From Betaproteobacteria bacterium (GTDB taxonomy: Bacteria > Pseudomonadota > Gammaproteobacteria > Burkholderiales > Burkholderiaceae_C), in assembly GCA_947453725.1 (NCBI GenBank), contig CANGHH010000021.1:1-64000 (forward strand): 64,000 nt of DNA. The letters run 5' to 3'. How positions within the stretch are numbered: position 1 is the first letter of the stretch; each line of letters starts with the position of its first letter. Of this stretch, positions 1-9,083 are shown in pieces. The translations under genes were made by a program, and so were the position numbers. Under the pieces are notes generated by a model that saw nothing but the letters and a program-made list of their open reading frames with translations, searched no databases and was not told the DNA's origin.

Positions 1-1
1 C

Positions 2-2983
2 GAGGCCAGTGCCGTCGCCGAGGCCCTGGCCGCCCTGCAGGGCCGGCTCGACGGGCCGGCGGCACGGGCCGCCGCCCGGCCCTGGGTGCAGGCCGTGCGT
101 GAACAGCCGGCGCCGTTCTGGGCGATGGAGTCGCTGCTGCGCGAATACCCGATCAGCAGCGCCGAAGGCCTGGCCCTGATGCGGCTGGCCGAGGCGCTGC
201 TGCGCGTGCCGGACGCCGAGACGGCCATCGCGCTGACCGCCGACCAGCTCGGCCGTGGCGACTTCGACGGCAGCGGCGGCGCAGGCAGCCTGCACCCGCT
301 GCTGACGCAGCTGTCGGCCACCGCCATCTCGCTGAGCAAGCGTTTCCTGCCGGACGGCGCCGATTCGAGCGCCAGCCCGCCTGGGCTGCTGCAGCGCCTG
401 GGTGCACGCGGCGTGGTGGCGGCGTCCGTGCGCGCCCTCCAGCTGCTGGGCCGGCAGTTCGTGCTGGGCCGCAGCATCCAGGCCGCGATGGGCGCGGCCG
501 ACGCCGCACGCCAGGGCGCTGCGGCGCTGCGCTACAGCTACGACATGCTGGGCGAAGGCGCGCGCACCGAGGCCGACGCTGCGCATTACCTGGCCAGCTA
601 CCGCGATGCCATCACCGCGATCGCCGGCGGGCGCGTGGCCCTGTCACCGGTGACGGCCGACGGCATCAGCATCAAGCTCAGCGCGCTGTTCAGCCGCTTC
701 GAGGAAGCCCAGCGCGAACGCGTCCTCGCCAAACTGCTGCCGCGCCTGCTGTCGCTGGTCGATCAGGCGGCGCAGGCCAACCTCAACCTCACCGTCGACG
801 CCGAGGAAAGCGACCGGCTGGAGCTGTCGCTGGACCTCTTCGAAGCGGCTGCCCGCCACATCGCCGTGCACTGGCCGCAATGGCCAGGTTTCGGCCTCGC
901 CGTGCAGGCCTACCAGACCCGCGCGCTGGCGGTGGTGGACGAGGTGGCGCGCATCGCCCAGCGCCACGGCCTGCGCTTCATGGTGCGGCTGGTCAAGGGC
1001 GCCTACTGGGACGGCGAGATCCAGCGCGCGCAGGAAGGCGGCCTGCCGGGCTACCCGGTGTTCACCCACAAGCAGCACACCGACATCGCCTACCTGGCCT
1101 GCGCCGGGCGGCTGATCCACCACCGCGCGGTCCTCTACCCGCAGTTCGCCACCCACAACGCCGGCACCATCGCGGCCGTGCTGCAGATGGCCCGGGCTTG
1201 CGGTGCCGGCTTCGAGCTGCAGCGCCTGCACGGCATGGGCGAAGGCGTCTACCGCGAGGTGCTGAAGGACGGCAGCCTGACCTGCCGGGTCTACGCGCCG
1301 GTCGGCGAGCACCGCGACCTGCTGGCCTACCTGGTGCGACGGCTGCTGGAAAACGGCGCCAACTCGTCCTTCGTCCACCAGCTGGTCGACGCGACGGTCA
1401 GCGCCGAGGCGCTGCTGGCGTCGCCGCTGGCGGCCCGCGCCGAACCGGCCTTGCCCCAGCCGGCCGCGCTCTACGGCGAAGCGCGCGCCAACGCCAGCGG
1501 GGCCGACCTGGCCTGCCTGGCGATGCGCCTGCCGCTGGAGACCGCCGTCGCTGCCACCCGCCTGGCGCCCGTGGCGATGGCTGGCAGCGCCGAGGTGAGC
1601 GCCGCGATGGCCCGCCTGCAAGCTGGCTTCGAGGCCTGGAACGCCCGCCCGGTGGCCGAACGCGCGGCCCTGCTGCGCCGCGCCGCCGACGCGCTGGACG
1701 ACCGCCGGCCCGAGTTCTGCGGTCTGTTGGTGAAGGAAGCGCACAAGACCCTGGGCGACGCCGTCGCCGAGGTGCGCGAGGCCGTGGACTTCTGCCGCTA
1801 CTACGCCAGCCAGGCCGAGGCAGGTCTGCAGGATCAGCTGCTGCCCGGCCCGACCGGCGAAAGCAACCGCTTGCGCCTGCATGGCCGCGGCGTCTTCGTC
1901 TGCATCAGCCCGTGGAACTTCCCGCTGGCGATCTTCGCCGGCCAGCTCGTGGCCGCACTGGTCGCCGGCAACACCGTGGCCGCCAAGCCGGCCGAGCAGA
2001 CGCCCGTCGTCGCCCGGCGCTTCGTCGCGTTGCTGCACGAGGTCGGCGTGCCGCTGGACGCCGTGGCCTGCCTGCATGGCCTGGGCGAAACCGTCGGCGC
2101 CGCGCTGGTCGCCGACCCGCGCACGGCCGGCGTCTGCTTCACCGGCAGCACGCCGGTGGCGCGGCTGATCAACCGCAGGCTGGCGGCGAAGGACGGTCCG
2201 ATCGTGCCGCTGATCGCCGAAACCGGCGGGCTGAACGCGATGGTGGTCGACAGCACCGCGCTGCCCGAGCAGGTCGTCGACGCCGTCGTGCAGAGCGCCT
2301 TCCGCAGTGCCGGCCAGCGCTGCAGCGCGTTGCGCCTGCTCTGCGTGCACGAGGCCATCGCCGATGGCGTCATCCGGATGCTGCGCGGCGCGCTGGCGGA
2401 GCTGGTCGTCGGCGACCCGGCCGAGCGGGCCACCGACGTCGGGCCGGTCATCGACGACGAGGCCTTTGCCGGCATCAGCGCGCATCTCCGGCGCCTGCGC
2501 GGCAGCGCCCGGCTGCTCGGCGAGACGGCCGTGAGCGCCAGCTTCCCGCGCCTGATCGCGCCAGTGGCTTTCGAGATCGACCGCATCGCCGACCTGCAGG
2601 CCGAGATCTTCGGCCCGGTGTTGCACGTCGTCCGCTGGGGGGGTGAGGTGATGGACGTGGTGCGCCAGGTCAACGCGCTGGGCTACGGCCTGACACTGGG
2701 TGTCCAGACGCGCATCGACAGCCGCGCCCAGCGCATCGCCGACGCGGCGCGGGTGGGCAACGTCTATGTCAACCGCAACATGATCGGCGCGGTGGTCGGC
2801 GTCCAGCCTTTTGGCGGTTCAGGCCTCAGCGGCACCGGCCCGAAAGCCGGCGGGCCGCACTACCTGCTTCGCTTCTGCAGCGAACAGACGTTGACCATCA
2901 ACACCGCAGCAGCCGGCGGCAACGCCGAACTGCTGGCGGGGTTCAATTCAAGTACATCCCCAGGTAGCGCCGGCCCTTGCTGA
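2..2983 (+). CDS. putA: Bifunctional proline dehydrogenase / delta-1-pyrroline-5-carboxylate dehydrogenase PutA (5' partial)
   Basis: Oxidises proline to P5C (FAD-dependent) and then to glutamate (NAD-dependent). The frame is open to the left edge, so the N-terminus lies outside the window and the GTG at 86 is probably internal. The proline dehydrogenase barrel is recognisable by the FMVRLVKGAYWDGE segment near 980-1020. The aldehyde dehydrogenase half starts near 1600 and contains the PWNFP segment, the IAETGG glutamate (about 2215) and the catalytic Cys codon at 2321 within SAGQRCSA. The protein ends soon after the ALDH fold with no long C-terminal extension, as in short PutA forms. Whether it carries an N-terminal ribbon-helix-helix DNA-binding domain cannot be seen. 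Its 3' end overlaps the convergent thioredoxin gene by 41 bp. gdhA and proC lie 5-7 kb downstream, consistent with a proline/glutamate role. Confidence 0.96.
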   Translation, partial: EASAVAEALAALQGRLDGPAARAAARPWVQAVREQPAPFWAMESLLREYPISSAEGLALMRLAEALLRVPDAETAIALTADQLGRGDFDGSGGAGSLHPLLTQLSATAISLSKRFLPDGADSSASPPGLLQRLGARGVVAASVRALQLLGRQFVLGRSIQAAMGAADAARQGAAALRYSYDMLGEGARTEADAAHYLASYRDAITAIAGGRVALSPVTADGISIKLSALFSRFEEAQRERVLAKLLPRLLSLVDQAAQANLNLTVDAEESDRLELSLDLFEAAARHIAVHWPQWPGFGLAVQAYQTRALAVVDEVARIAQRHGLRFMVRLVKGAYWDGEIQRAQEGGLPGYPVFTHKQHTDIAYLACAGRLIHHRAVLYPQFATHNAGTIAAVLQMARACGAGFELQRLHGMGEGVYREVLKDGSLTCRVYAPVGEHRDLLAYLVRRLLENGANSSFVHQLVDATVSAEALLASPLAARAEPALPQPAALYGEARANASGADLACLAMRLPLETAVAATRLAPVAMAGSAEVSAAMARLQAGFEAWNARPVAERAALLRRAADALDDRRPEFCGLLVKEAHKTLGDAVAEVREAVDFCRYYASQAEAGLQDQLLPGPTGESNRLRLHGRGVFVCISPWNFPLAIFAGQLVAALVAGNTVAAKPAEQTPVVARRFVALLHEVGVPLDAVACLHGLGETVGAALVADPRTAGVCFTGSTPVARLINRRLAAKDGPIVPLIAETGGLNAMVVDSTALPEQVVDAVVQSAFRSAGQRCSALRLLCVHEAIADGVIRMLRGALAELVVGDPAERATDVGPVIDDEAFAGISAHLRRLRGSARLLGETAVSASFPRLIAPVAFEIDRIADLQAEIFGPVLHVVRWGGEVMDVVRQVNALGYGLTLGVQTRIDSRAQRIADAARVGNVYVNRNMIGAVVGVQPFGGSGLSGTGPKAGGPHYLLRFCSEQTLTINTAAAGGNAELLAGFNSSTSPGSAGPC

Positions 2984-3833
2984 CGGCGGCCGGGTCGGGG
3001 CAGGCTTCGAACCAGGCGATCAGCTGCAAGCGGGCCTTCTCGCGGTCGGGCTTGCCTTCGGCCCTGTCGCGCATCACCACGTCCAGCAGCTGTTCGAAGG
3101 CGGCGTCGAAATCGCCGGTCCAGGCCTGGATGGCGGCCAGCTGGAACCGGGCTTCGAAGTCACGCGGGTTGGCCTGGATGCGCGCGGCCAGCGCCGCCGC
3201 ATCGCCCGGCGGCTGGTTGGCCGCCAGTGCGATGCGCGCCAGCAGCTGGCTGTGGCGCGGACCGGCGTCGGCCGGCAGGGTGTCCAGCAAGCCGCGGGCC
3301 TGGTCGAAGGCACCCAGCGCGATCAGGTGCTCGGCCATGTCGAGGTTGGCCGCCGGGTGCTCGGGCTCGATCGACAGCGCCTGGCTCAGCAGGTCCAGCG
3401 CGGTCTCGTGGTCGCTCGCCTGCGCGGCCTGCTCGCGCAGCGCGTCCACCGTGACGCCTTCGGCCGCTTCCGGCGCACCGGCGGGCAGGTGCTTGTCGAG
3501 GAAGGCACGGATCTGGCCCTCGGGCAGCGCGCCGGTGAACTGGTCCACCGGCCGGCCGCCGATGAACAGCACGACCAGCGGGATGCTGCGGATGCGCAGC
3601 GCGGCGCTGATCTGCGGCGCCTCGTCGGTGTTCAGCTTGGCCAGCAGGAAGCGGCCGCCGTAGGCCTGCACCAGCTTTTCCAGCACCGGCCCCAGCGACT
3701 TGCAGGGGCCGCACCAGGGCGCCCAGCAGTCGAGCAGGACGGGCACCTGCATCGACGGTTCCAGGACGGCGGCTTCGAAGTCGGCTTCGGTGACGTCGAA
3801 ACTGAGGACGGGTTCTTCAGGCTGCTGTTGCAT
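2943..3833 (-). CDS. cnoX: Thioredoxin-fold co-chaperone, CnoX/YbbN family
   Basis: 296 aa. The N-terminal thioredoxin domain (about residues 8-115) carries a complete WCGPC active site (C41, C44). The C-terminal half is helical and Ala/Leu-rich with TPR-like repeats, the YbbN/CnoX architecture. Family members are holdase chaperones that hand clients to GroEL or DnaK. The E. coli protein has only one cysteine in this motif (SQHC), whereas this one keeps the dithiol, so thiol-disulfide activity is plausible (inference). The start at 3833 is preferred over an in-frame start at 3881, because the intervening segment contains the intrinsic terminator of the upstream lipoprotein gene. The 3' end runs 41 bp into the end of putA on the opposite strand. 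Confidence 0.88.
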   Translation of the reverse strand: MQQQPEEPVLSFDVTEADFEAAVLEPSMQVPVLLDCWAPWCGPCKSLGPVLEKLVQAYGGRFLLAKLNTDEAPQISAALRIRSIPLVVLFIGGRPVDQFTGALPEGQIRAFLDKHLPAGAPEAAEGVTVDALREQAAQASDHETALDLLSQALSIEPEHPAANLDMAEHLIALGAFDQARGLLDTLPADAGPRHSQLLARIALAANQPPGDAAALAARIQANPRDFEARFQLAAIQAWTGDFDAAFEQLLDVVMRDRAEGKPDREKARLQLIAWFEACPDPAAVSKGRRYLGMYLN

Positions 3834-3855
3834 GGGCTTGCTCTGGATGGGGAAT

Positions 3856-3882
3856 GAAAAATGCCCCGCTGGGCGGGGCATT
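3856..3882 (-). terminator. Intrinsic terminator of the DUF4397 lipoprotein gene
   Basis: Perfect 10-bp inverted repeat: AATGCCCCGC at 3860-3869 and GCGGGGCATT at 3873-3882, with a 3-nt loop. Read on the minus strand the stem runs into a stretch of five U residues. It lies 27 bp after the lipoprotein stop codon and just upstream of the cnoX start, so it separates the two minus-strand genes. Confidence 0.85.
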
Positions 3883-3908
3883 GTGGCTGGGCGCGATGGC
3901 CCGCGCGC

Positions 3909-5216
3909 TCAACGCTCGCGACGCGGGATGCCGGTCGGCGTGCTGTTGCCCGACAGCATGAACACCGTGTAAACGCCCTGGCCGACCAGGTTGAACGGTG
4001 TCGTGCTGGTGGTCTGGTACAGCGGGTCGGACGCCGTGGCCGAGGTCACCTGCAGTTGCACCGAGGAATTCGAGTTCGCGGTGGCGTAGATCGAGGCCGA
4101 TCCGGCAGTGACGTTGGAGGCCAGTGCCAGGTAGTCCACCGACAGGGTCAGGGGGTCGGAACCGAAGATGCCGTTGACCAGGCGCACCTTCACGCGGGTG
4201 GTGGCGCTCGGCAGCCGGTTGTCGTCGGTCAGCACCAGCAGTTGGCCGCTGGCGGCCGTGCCGTAGGACAGCAGCGTGTAGTCGGCGCCCGCGGCAAAGG
4301 TGCGTGACCCGGTGCTGTAGGGGTTGCCGTTGATCCGCATCGTCAGCGTGTTCGAGCCGGCGTCGACCAACGCGTAAGGGCCGACCGAGGGCGAACGCAG
4401 GCTGCCCACCAGCGTGGTGGCGCCGAAGCTGGACGACACATTGCCGGCGCTGTCGACGCTGGCCACCACCCGCACGCGGGCCTTGGTGTTCTTCATCGCG
4501 GTGACGGGCCCTTGCTGTTCGACCAGGGTGCCGTTGACCAGCACACCGCCGCTGCCGGCCGTCAGGACGATGGTGTTGAACTTGGCGCTGGCCAGGACGA
4601 TGGACGCGATGTCCAGGCGCAGGTCGTTGGGGTCACCGGCGCCGGTGATGCGCAGGCGGTAGGTGCCGGCCGAAATCTCGCGAAATCCGCTCAGGCCGCC
4701 GGAGGCCAGCGCGCTTTGTGTGGCGGCCGTTTCGCCCAGGTCGGCGGTGGCGGCGGTGATGTAGACGTCGAGGGCCCCGGTGTCGGTGGTGGCGTTGAAC
4801 ATGCGCACGCGGGTGTTGCCGCTGGCGATGGTCGTGCTGTCTTCGTCTTCCGGCAGCGTGGACAGGCGCAGGGAGGTCTGGCGACCCCAGACCACGGCGG
4901 TGTAGTGCGCGTCCTTGGACAGCGAATACGAGCCCGTCAGCAGGGTGGCGCCGTCGCCCCCGGCCTTCACGTTCAGCGTGTAGGTGTTGGCTTCGAAGCT
5001 GGTGGCCGGCGTGACCGCGTCGATGGCCACGGCACTGAACTGCTTGGTGTCGCCCGTGTACAGGTCGATGGTGGCCAGGTCGTTGGTGGCGTTCAGCGTA
5101 CGGATCGTGGTCTGACCGCTGCTGCCACTGCCGCTGCTGCCGCAGGCAGCCAGAACGAGAGCAGAAGCAACCGTGGCCAGCAGGGCCAGCCGGCGGGTGA
5201 GAAAAGCAGATGTCAT
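3909..5216 (-). CDS. DUF4397-domain lipoprotein
   Basis: 435 aa. The signal peptide ends in a lipobox (VLAAC, Cys25), followed by a Gly/Ser-rich linker, so an outer-membrane or periplasmic lipoprotein is predicted. The mature part is made of repeated beta-rich modules with the 'RxxNA(T)..ALDVYI' pattern typical of DUF4397, seen near residues 36-60 and again near 134-160; a later segment (about 290-420) is similar in composition. A ribosome site (AAGGA) sits 6 nt before the ATG. The gene stands alone and is closed by its own terminator. The molecular function of DUF4397 is not established; surface or periplasmic binding is only a guess. Confidence 0.85.
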   Translation of the reverse strand: MTSAFLTRRLALLATVASALVLAACGSSGSGSSGQTTIRTLNATNDLATIDLYTGDTKQFSAVAIDAVTPATSFEANTYTLNVKAGGDGATLLTGSYSLSKDAHYTAVVWGRQTSLRLSTLPEDEDSTTIASGNTRVRMFNATTDTGALDVYITAATADLGETAATQSALASGGLSGFREISAGTYRLRITGAGDPNDLRLDIASIVLASAKFNTIVLTAGSGGVLVNGTLVEQQGPVTAMKNTKARVRVVASVDSAGNVSSSFGATTLVGSLRSPSVGPYALVDAGSNTLTMRINGNPYSTGSRTFAAGADYTLLSYGTAASGQLLVLTDDNRLPSATTRVKVRLVNGIFGSDPLTLSVDYLALASNVTAGSASIYATANSNSSVQLQVTSATASDPLYQTTSTTPFNLVGQGVYTVFMLSGNSTPTGIPRRER

Positions 5217-5455
5217 CGAAGGTCCTTGGAGGGTGCCGGTTCAGGACGGGATTGCAGCGCCAGGTTCGTCATGCACGGTTTCCGCCCGGCTTTGGATTAT
5301 GACTTGGCGTGACCGCGGGGTGGCAGCCGATGCGTTACGCCGCAACCGGCGAGCCTCACGGGCCCTGCCGCCCCTTGTTTGTGGCGTCATGCCGCGTCAT
5401 GTGCCGACACAGGACAGGCGTGCCCAGGGGCGCGGCACGGCGCTACGCTCAGGGC

Positions 5456-6193
5456 ATGGAGTCCACCAAGCCCTACCACCTGTTCGTCGTCGAAGACGAC
5501 CCCGCGATGCGCGACATGCTCAGCGCCTACCTCGAAAAGCAGGGCATGGCGGTGACCAGCATGCCCAGCGCCGAGGACCTGATGCGGCGCATCCACCGCC
5601 TGCGCCCCGACCTGGTGGTGCTCGACGTGTCGCTGCCCGGCGAATCGGGCCTCAGCGCCTGCCAGCGCCTGCGCGCCGACGGCGACCGCGTGCCCATCAT
5701 CCTGCTGACCGCGCGCACCGAGGAGATCGACCGCGTGCTGGGCCTGGAAATGGGCGCCGACGATTACCTGGGCAAGCCCTTCTCGGCGCGCGAACTGCTG
5801 GCCCGCATCCGCGCCGTGCTGCGCCGAGTCAGCAGCACGCCCGGCGTGCCGATCGCCTTCGACCGCGACGTGCCGATCGGCCCTCACACCTTCGTGCCAG
5901 CGACCCGCAGCCTGCACAGCAGCGACGGCGTGACGCGCGTGCTGAGCACCGTGGAATACGCGATGCTGGCCGAACTGGTGACCAGCCCCAATGTGCCGAT
6001 CTCGCGCGAGCGCCTGCTCGCCGTCTCGCACGAACGCGGCGATGCGCTGCTGACGCGCACCGTCGACGTGGCCGTGATGCGACTGCGCAAGATCGTCGAG
6101 CCCGACCCGGCGATGCCACGCTACATCCAGACCGTGCGCGGCCACGGCTACATGTTCGTGCCGCAGGCCCAGGCCCCGACGCGGGCGGCCTGA
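5456..6193 (+). CDS. OmpR-family two-component response regulator
   Basis: 245 aa. The receiver domain has the acidic pair D14/D15, phospho-acceptor D57 (VVLDVSL), T85 and K107 (GKPF). The C-terminal winged-helix domain ends with the usual TVRGHGYMF hairpin. The frame extends upstream to 5309, but family alignment of the first beta strand (HLFVVEDD) favours the ATG at 5456. One base separates its stop from the ATG of the sensor kinase, so the two form an operon. The similarity is to the OmpR branch; the target genes and the stimulus cannot be told from sequence. Confidence 0.93.
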   Translation: MESTKPYHLFVVEDDPAMRDMLSAYLEKQGMAVTSMPSAEDLMRRIHRLRPDLVVLDVSLPGESGLSACQRLRADGDRVPIILLTARTEEIDRVLGLEMGADDYLGKPFSARELLARIRAVLRRVSSTPGVPIAFDRDVPIGPHTFVPATRSLHSSDGVTRVLSTVEYAMLAELVTSPNVPISRERLLAVSHERGDALLTRTVDVAVMRLRKIVEPDPAMPRYIQTVRGHGYMFVPQAQAPTRAA

Positions 6194-6194
6194 G

Positions 6195-7514
6195 ATGGGC
6201 CTGTTCGGGCCGCGCCGGCCCTGGTCGCTGGTGCGGCGGCTGACCGGCGGCGTGGCGCTGATCGCGGTGGCTGCCTTCGGCGCCCAGGCCATCGTGCTGG
6301 GCCTGTGGCTGTCGCCCGTGGCCGAAGACATGGCCGGCCTGGCAGCCGAGCAGGCACTGGCTGCCCAGGCAGCGCTGGCGGCGGTGCCGCCCGGGCAGCG
6401 CGCCGAGCTCGCGGCCCAGTTGTCTTCGGGCCGCGTGCGGGTGACCGCCGAGCCGCCGCCCGGTGCCCAGGCCTTGATGGGTACGCCGCCGGCGTCGGGC
6501 GAGGGCGAGATCACCTTGCAGCGTCGCTCGGGCCCGGTCATCGAAGCGCGCTTCCAGGGCCGCGTCGGCGAGACCTTCGCCGCCGTCTTCCGCCTGCCAG
6601 TCGACGGCCAGGACTGGTGGCTGGTGCGCGAATACAGCGCGGCGCAGGGCGCGGTGTCGGGCACGCTGGCGGTGTGGCTGCTGATGCTGGCGCTGGCCAC
6701 GGTGGGCGCGCTGCTGGTCTCGGTGCGGCTGATTGCGCGCCCGATCAGCCGGCTGGCCGACGCGATCACGCAGCAGACCTCGCAGCACCACGCGCAGCTG
6801 GTGCCGCTGCCCGAGCGCAAGGATTCCAGCGCCGAGCTGCAGTCGCTGGTGCGCGCCTTCAACGGCCTGGCGCAGCAGGTCAGCACCGCCGCGCAGGCCC
6901 GCCAGCAGCTGCTGGCCGGTGTCTCGCACGACCTGCGCACGCCGCTGGCCCGCCTGCGACTGCGCGCCGAAACGCAGTGCGAACCGGCGGTGGCCGAAGC
7001 CCTGACCGCCGACCTGCACGCGCTGGGCCGCATCGTGGACCAGTTCCTGGCCTATGTGCAGGGCGACGGCGGCGCGGCGCTGGGCACGGCCGAGCCGCTG
7101 GACCGCACCGTGCGCGACGTGGTGCTGCGCTATGCGCCCAGCGGCCAGGCGGTCAGCGCGCACATCGAACCGGTGACCCTGGCGCTGCCCGACCTGGTCG
7201 TCCAGCGCCTGCTGGTCAACCTGATCGACAACGCGCTGGCCTACGGCCAGGCGCCAGTGGAAGTCAGCTTGCGGGCCACGCCCGGGGGCGCGGCGCTGTG
7301 CGTGCTCGACCACGGTGCCGGCATGTCGCCGGCAGACTTCGAACGTGCCCAGCAGCCCTTCGTGCGCTTGACGAACGCGCGCAGCGAACTGGGTCATTGC
7401 GGGCTGGGTCTGGCCATCGTGGCGCAGATGGCCCGTCAGCTGGGCGGGCAGCTGCGGGTGCAGCGTGATGCCGACGGGCGTTTCGCGATCGTGCTGACGC
7501 TGCCGCTGCGCTGA
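6195..7514 (+). CDS. EnvZ-type sensor histidine kinase
   Basis: 439 aa inner-membrane kinase partnered with the preceding response regulator. The first membrane helix is about residues 16-38, followed by a periplasmic sensor of about 115 residues, a second helix about 154-178, and HAMP about 178-235. The phospho-accepting H-box VSHDLRTPLAR has His245. The ATPase module shows the N box (NLIDNA), the DHGAGM G1 box and the GLGLAI G2 box, so catalysis looks intact. The H-box form HDLRTPL is the EnvZ-like one, matching the OmpR-type partner. The periplasmic domain is rich in Ala and Pro with no recognisable ligand fold. Confidence 0.92.
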   Translation: MGLFGPRRPWSLVRRLTGGVALIAVAAFGAQAIVLGLWLSPVAEDMAGLAAEQALAAQAALAAVPPGQRAELAAQLSSGRVRVTAEPPPGAQALMGTPPASGEGEITLQRRSGPVIEARFQGRVGETFAAVFRLPVDGQDWWLVREYSAAQGAVSGTLAVWLLMLALATVGALLVSVRLIARPISRLADAITQQTSQHHAQLVPLPERKDSSAELQSLVRAFNGLAQQVSTAAQARQQLLAGVSHDLRTPLARLRLRAETQCEPAVAEALTADLHALGRIVDQFLAYVQGDGGAALGTAEPLDRTVRDVVLRYAPSGQAVSAHIEPVTLALPDLVVQRLLVNLIDNALAYGQAPVEVSLRATPGGAALCVLDHGAGMSPADFERAQQPFVRLTNARSELGHCGLGLAIVAQMARQLGGQLRVQRDADGRFAIVLTLPLR

Positions 7515-7623
7515 CGCCAGGGTGGCGTGGCTGTCGCCCTGCGCAACAGGCCTTCACGCCGGCTGCACCGTGCCGACCGCGCCTTTGCGTCGCCCCTTGC
7601 CCGGCGCAGCCCCTCCTTTCCGC

Positions 7624-8925
7624 TCACGGGTAAAGGCCGCGCTCTTCGCGTGCCGTCAGGATGCGTTCGCAGGCCACCGCGAAGGTGGCGGTGCGCAGCG
7701 TGATCTGGTGCTGGTCGGCGGTGTCCCAGATGTGCTTCAAGGCGCCGGCCATGATCTTGTCCAGCCGCAGGTTGATCTCGTCTTCGCTCCAGAAGAAGCT
7801 GCTGAAGTCCTGCACCCACTCGAAGTAGCTGACCGTCACGCCGCCGGCGTTGCAGATCACGTCGGGCACGACCAGGATGCCGCGGTCGGCCAGGATGTCG
7901 TCGGCGGCCGGCACCGTCGGGCCGTTGGCGCCTTCCAGCACCAGCCGGGCCAGGATGCGCTGGGCGCGCGCGGCGGTGATCTGGCCTTCCAGCGCGGCCG
8001 GGATCAGGATGTCGCAGGCCACATCCCAGAAGGCCTCGTGGTCGATGGGCAAGGTGGCCACATCGGCACCCGGGAAACCGCCGACTCCGCCGCTGGCCTT
8101 GACGTGGGCCATGAGGTCGGCCATGTCGAAACCATGGGCGTTGAAGATGGTGCCAGTGTGGTCCTGGGCGGCGACGATCAGGCCGCCGGCCTGTGCGAAC
8201 AGCTCGGCCGCTGAGGCGCCGACATTGCCGAAGCCCTGCACCGCGATGCGGGCGCCGTTCAGGTCGAGGCCCAGGCGGCGCGCCGCTTCACGGCCGGTGA
8301 CGAAGACGCCGCGGCCGGTGGCCTTGATGCGGCCCAGGCTGCCGCCCAGGTGGATGGGCTTGCCGGTGACCACGCCGGTGGCGGTGGTGCCGGTATTCAT
8401 CGAGTAGGTGTCCATCATCCAGGCCATGATCTGGCCATTGGTGTTGACATCGGGCGCCGGGATGTCGCGCTGCGGGCCGATGATGATGCCGATCTCGCTG
8501 GTGTAGCGCCGCGTCATGCGCTCCAGTTCCTTGTGGCTGAGCTGCTTGGGGTCGACGCGGATGCCGCCCTTGGCGCCGCCGTAGGGCAGGTTCACCGCGG
8601 CGCATTTCACGGTCATCCAGGCGCTCAGCGCCATCACCTCCTCCAGCGTCACGTCGGGGTGGAAGCGAACGCCGCCCTTGCCCGGGCCCCGGCTCAGGTT
8701 GTGCTGCACCCGATATCCCTCGAAGTGCGCCACGTCGCCATTGTCCAGCTCGATCGGCACGTCGACGATCAGCGCGCGCTTGGGCCGCTTCAGCGTCTCC
8801 ACCCAGCGCGCCAGATGGCCCAGGTAGGGCACCACGCGGTCGACCTGGCTGAGGTAGGTGCCCCAGGGGCTGTTGGCCGTGGGCTGGACGTAGGACAGGG
8901 GCGAGGGCTGGTGCGGGTTGGACAT
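7624..8925 (-). CDS. gdhA: Glutamate dehydrogenase (Glu/Leu/Phe/Val dehydrogenase family)
   Basis: 433 aa hexameric-type enzyme interconverting glutamate and 2-oxoglutarate plus ammonia. Visible are the substrate-site GPGKGGVRFHP segment, the catalytic-lysine motif PYGGAKGGIR, the APDVNTN segment and the nucleotide-binding GFGNVG. Length and sequence resemble catabolic GudB/RocG-like enzymes, suggesting NAD use (inference). The start at 8925 is set by an AAGGAAG ribosome site 5 nt upstream and by the family N-terminus; the frame continues upstream to 9045 without homology. It is divergent from proC (158 bp between starts), and both feed the glutamate/proline pool together with putA. Confidence 0.94.
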   Translation of the reverse strand: MSNPHQPSPLSYVQPTANSPWGTYLSQVDRVVPYLGHLARWVETLKRPKRALIVDVPIELDNGDVAHFEGYRVQHNLSRGPGKGGVRFHPDVTLEEVMALSAWMTVKCAAVNLPYGGAKGGIRVDPKQLSHKELERMTRRYTSEIGIIIGPQRDIPAPDVNTNGQIMAWMMDTYSMNTGTTATGVVTGKPIHLGGSLGRIKATGRGVFVTGREAARRLGLDLNGARIAVQGFGNVGASAAELFAQAGGLIVAAQDHTGTIFNAHGFDMADLMAHVKASGGVGGFPGADVATLPIDHEAFWDVACDILIPAALEGQITAARAQRILARLVLEGANGPTVPAADDILADRGILVVPDVICNAGGVTVSYFEWVQDFSSFFWSEDEINLRLDKIMAGALKHIWDTADQHQITLRTATFAVACERILTAREERGLYP

Positions 8926-9083
8926 GGTCTTCCTTGGAGGGTGACGGCGTCGTTGCGGCCTGGGTGACCACTCTAGGTCGGCAGCGGCCGGCTGTGTCGC
9001 GGCGGGCCATGCCACCTTTGCATGCGGGCTGCGCCCGCGCGTCATCGCCGGCTTCCGCCGGGGCGCTGGCTACACTGCCGCGC

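Noticed and set aside
644..2626. Long open frames antisense or out of frame to putA (for example 644-2626 minus, 880-2646 plus)
   Set aside because: Products are Arg/Ala/Gly/His-rich with no family signature, as expected for shadow frames in GC-rich DNA; putA itself has full domain support.
7515..7623. CAGGG...CCCTG pairing between the kinase and gdhA 3' ends as a bidirectional terminator
   Set aside because: The stem is interrupted and no T-tract is present on either strand.
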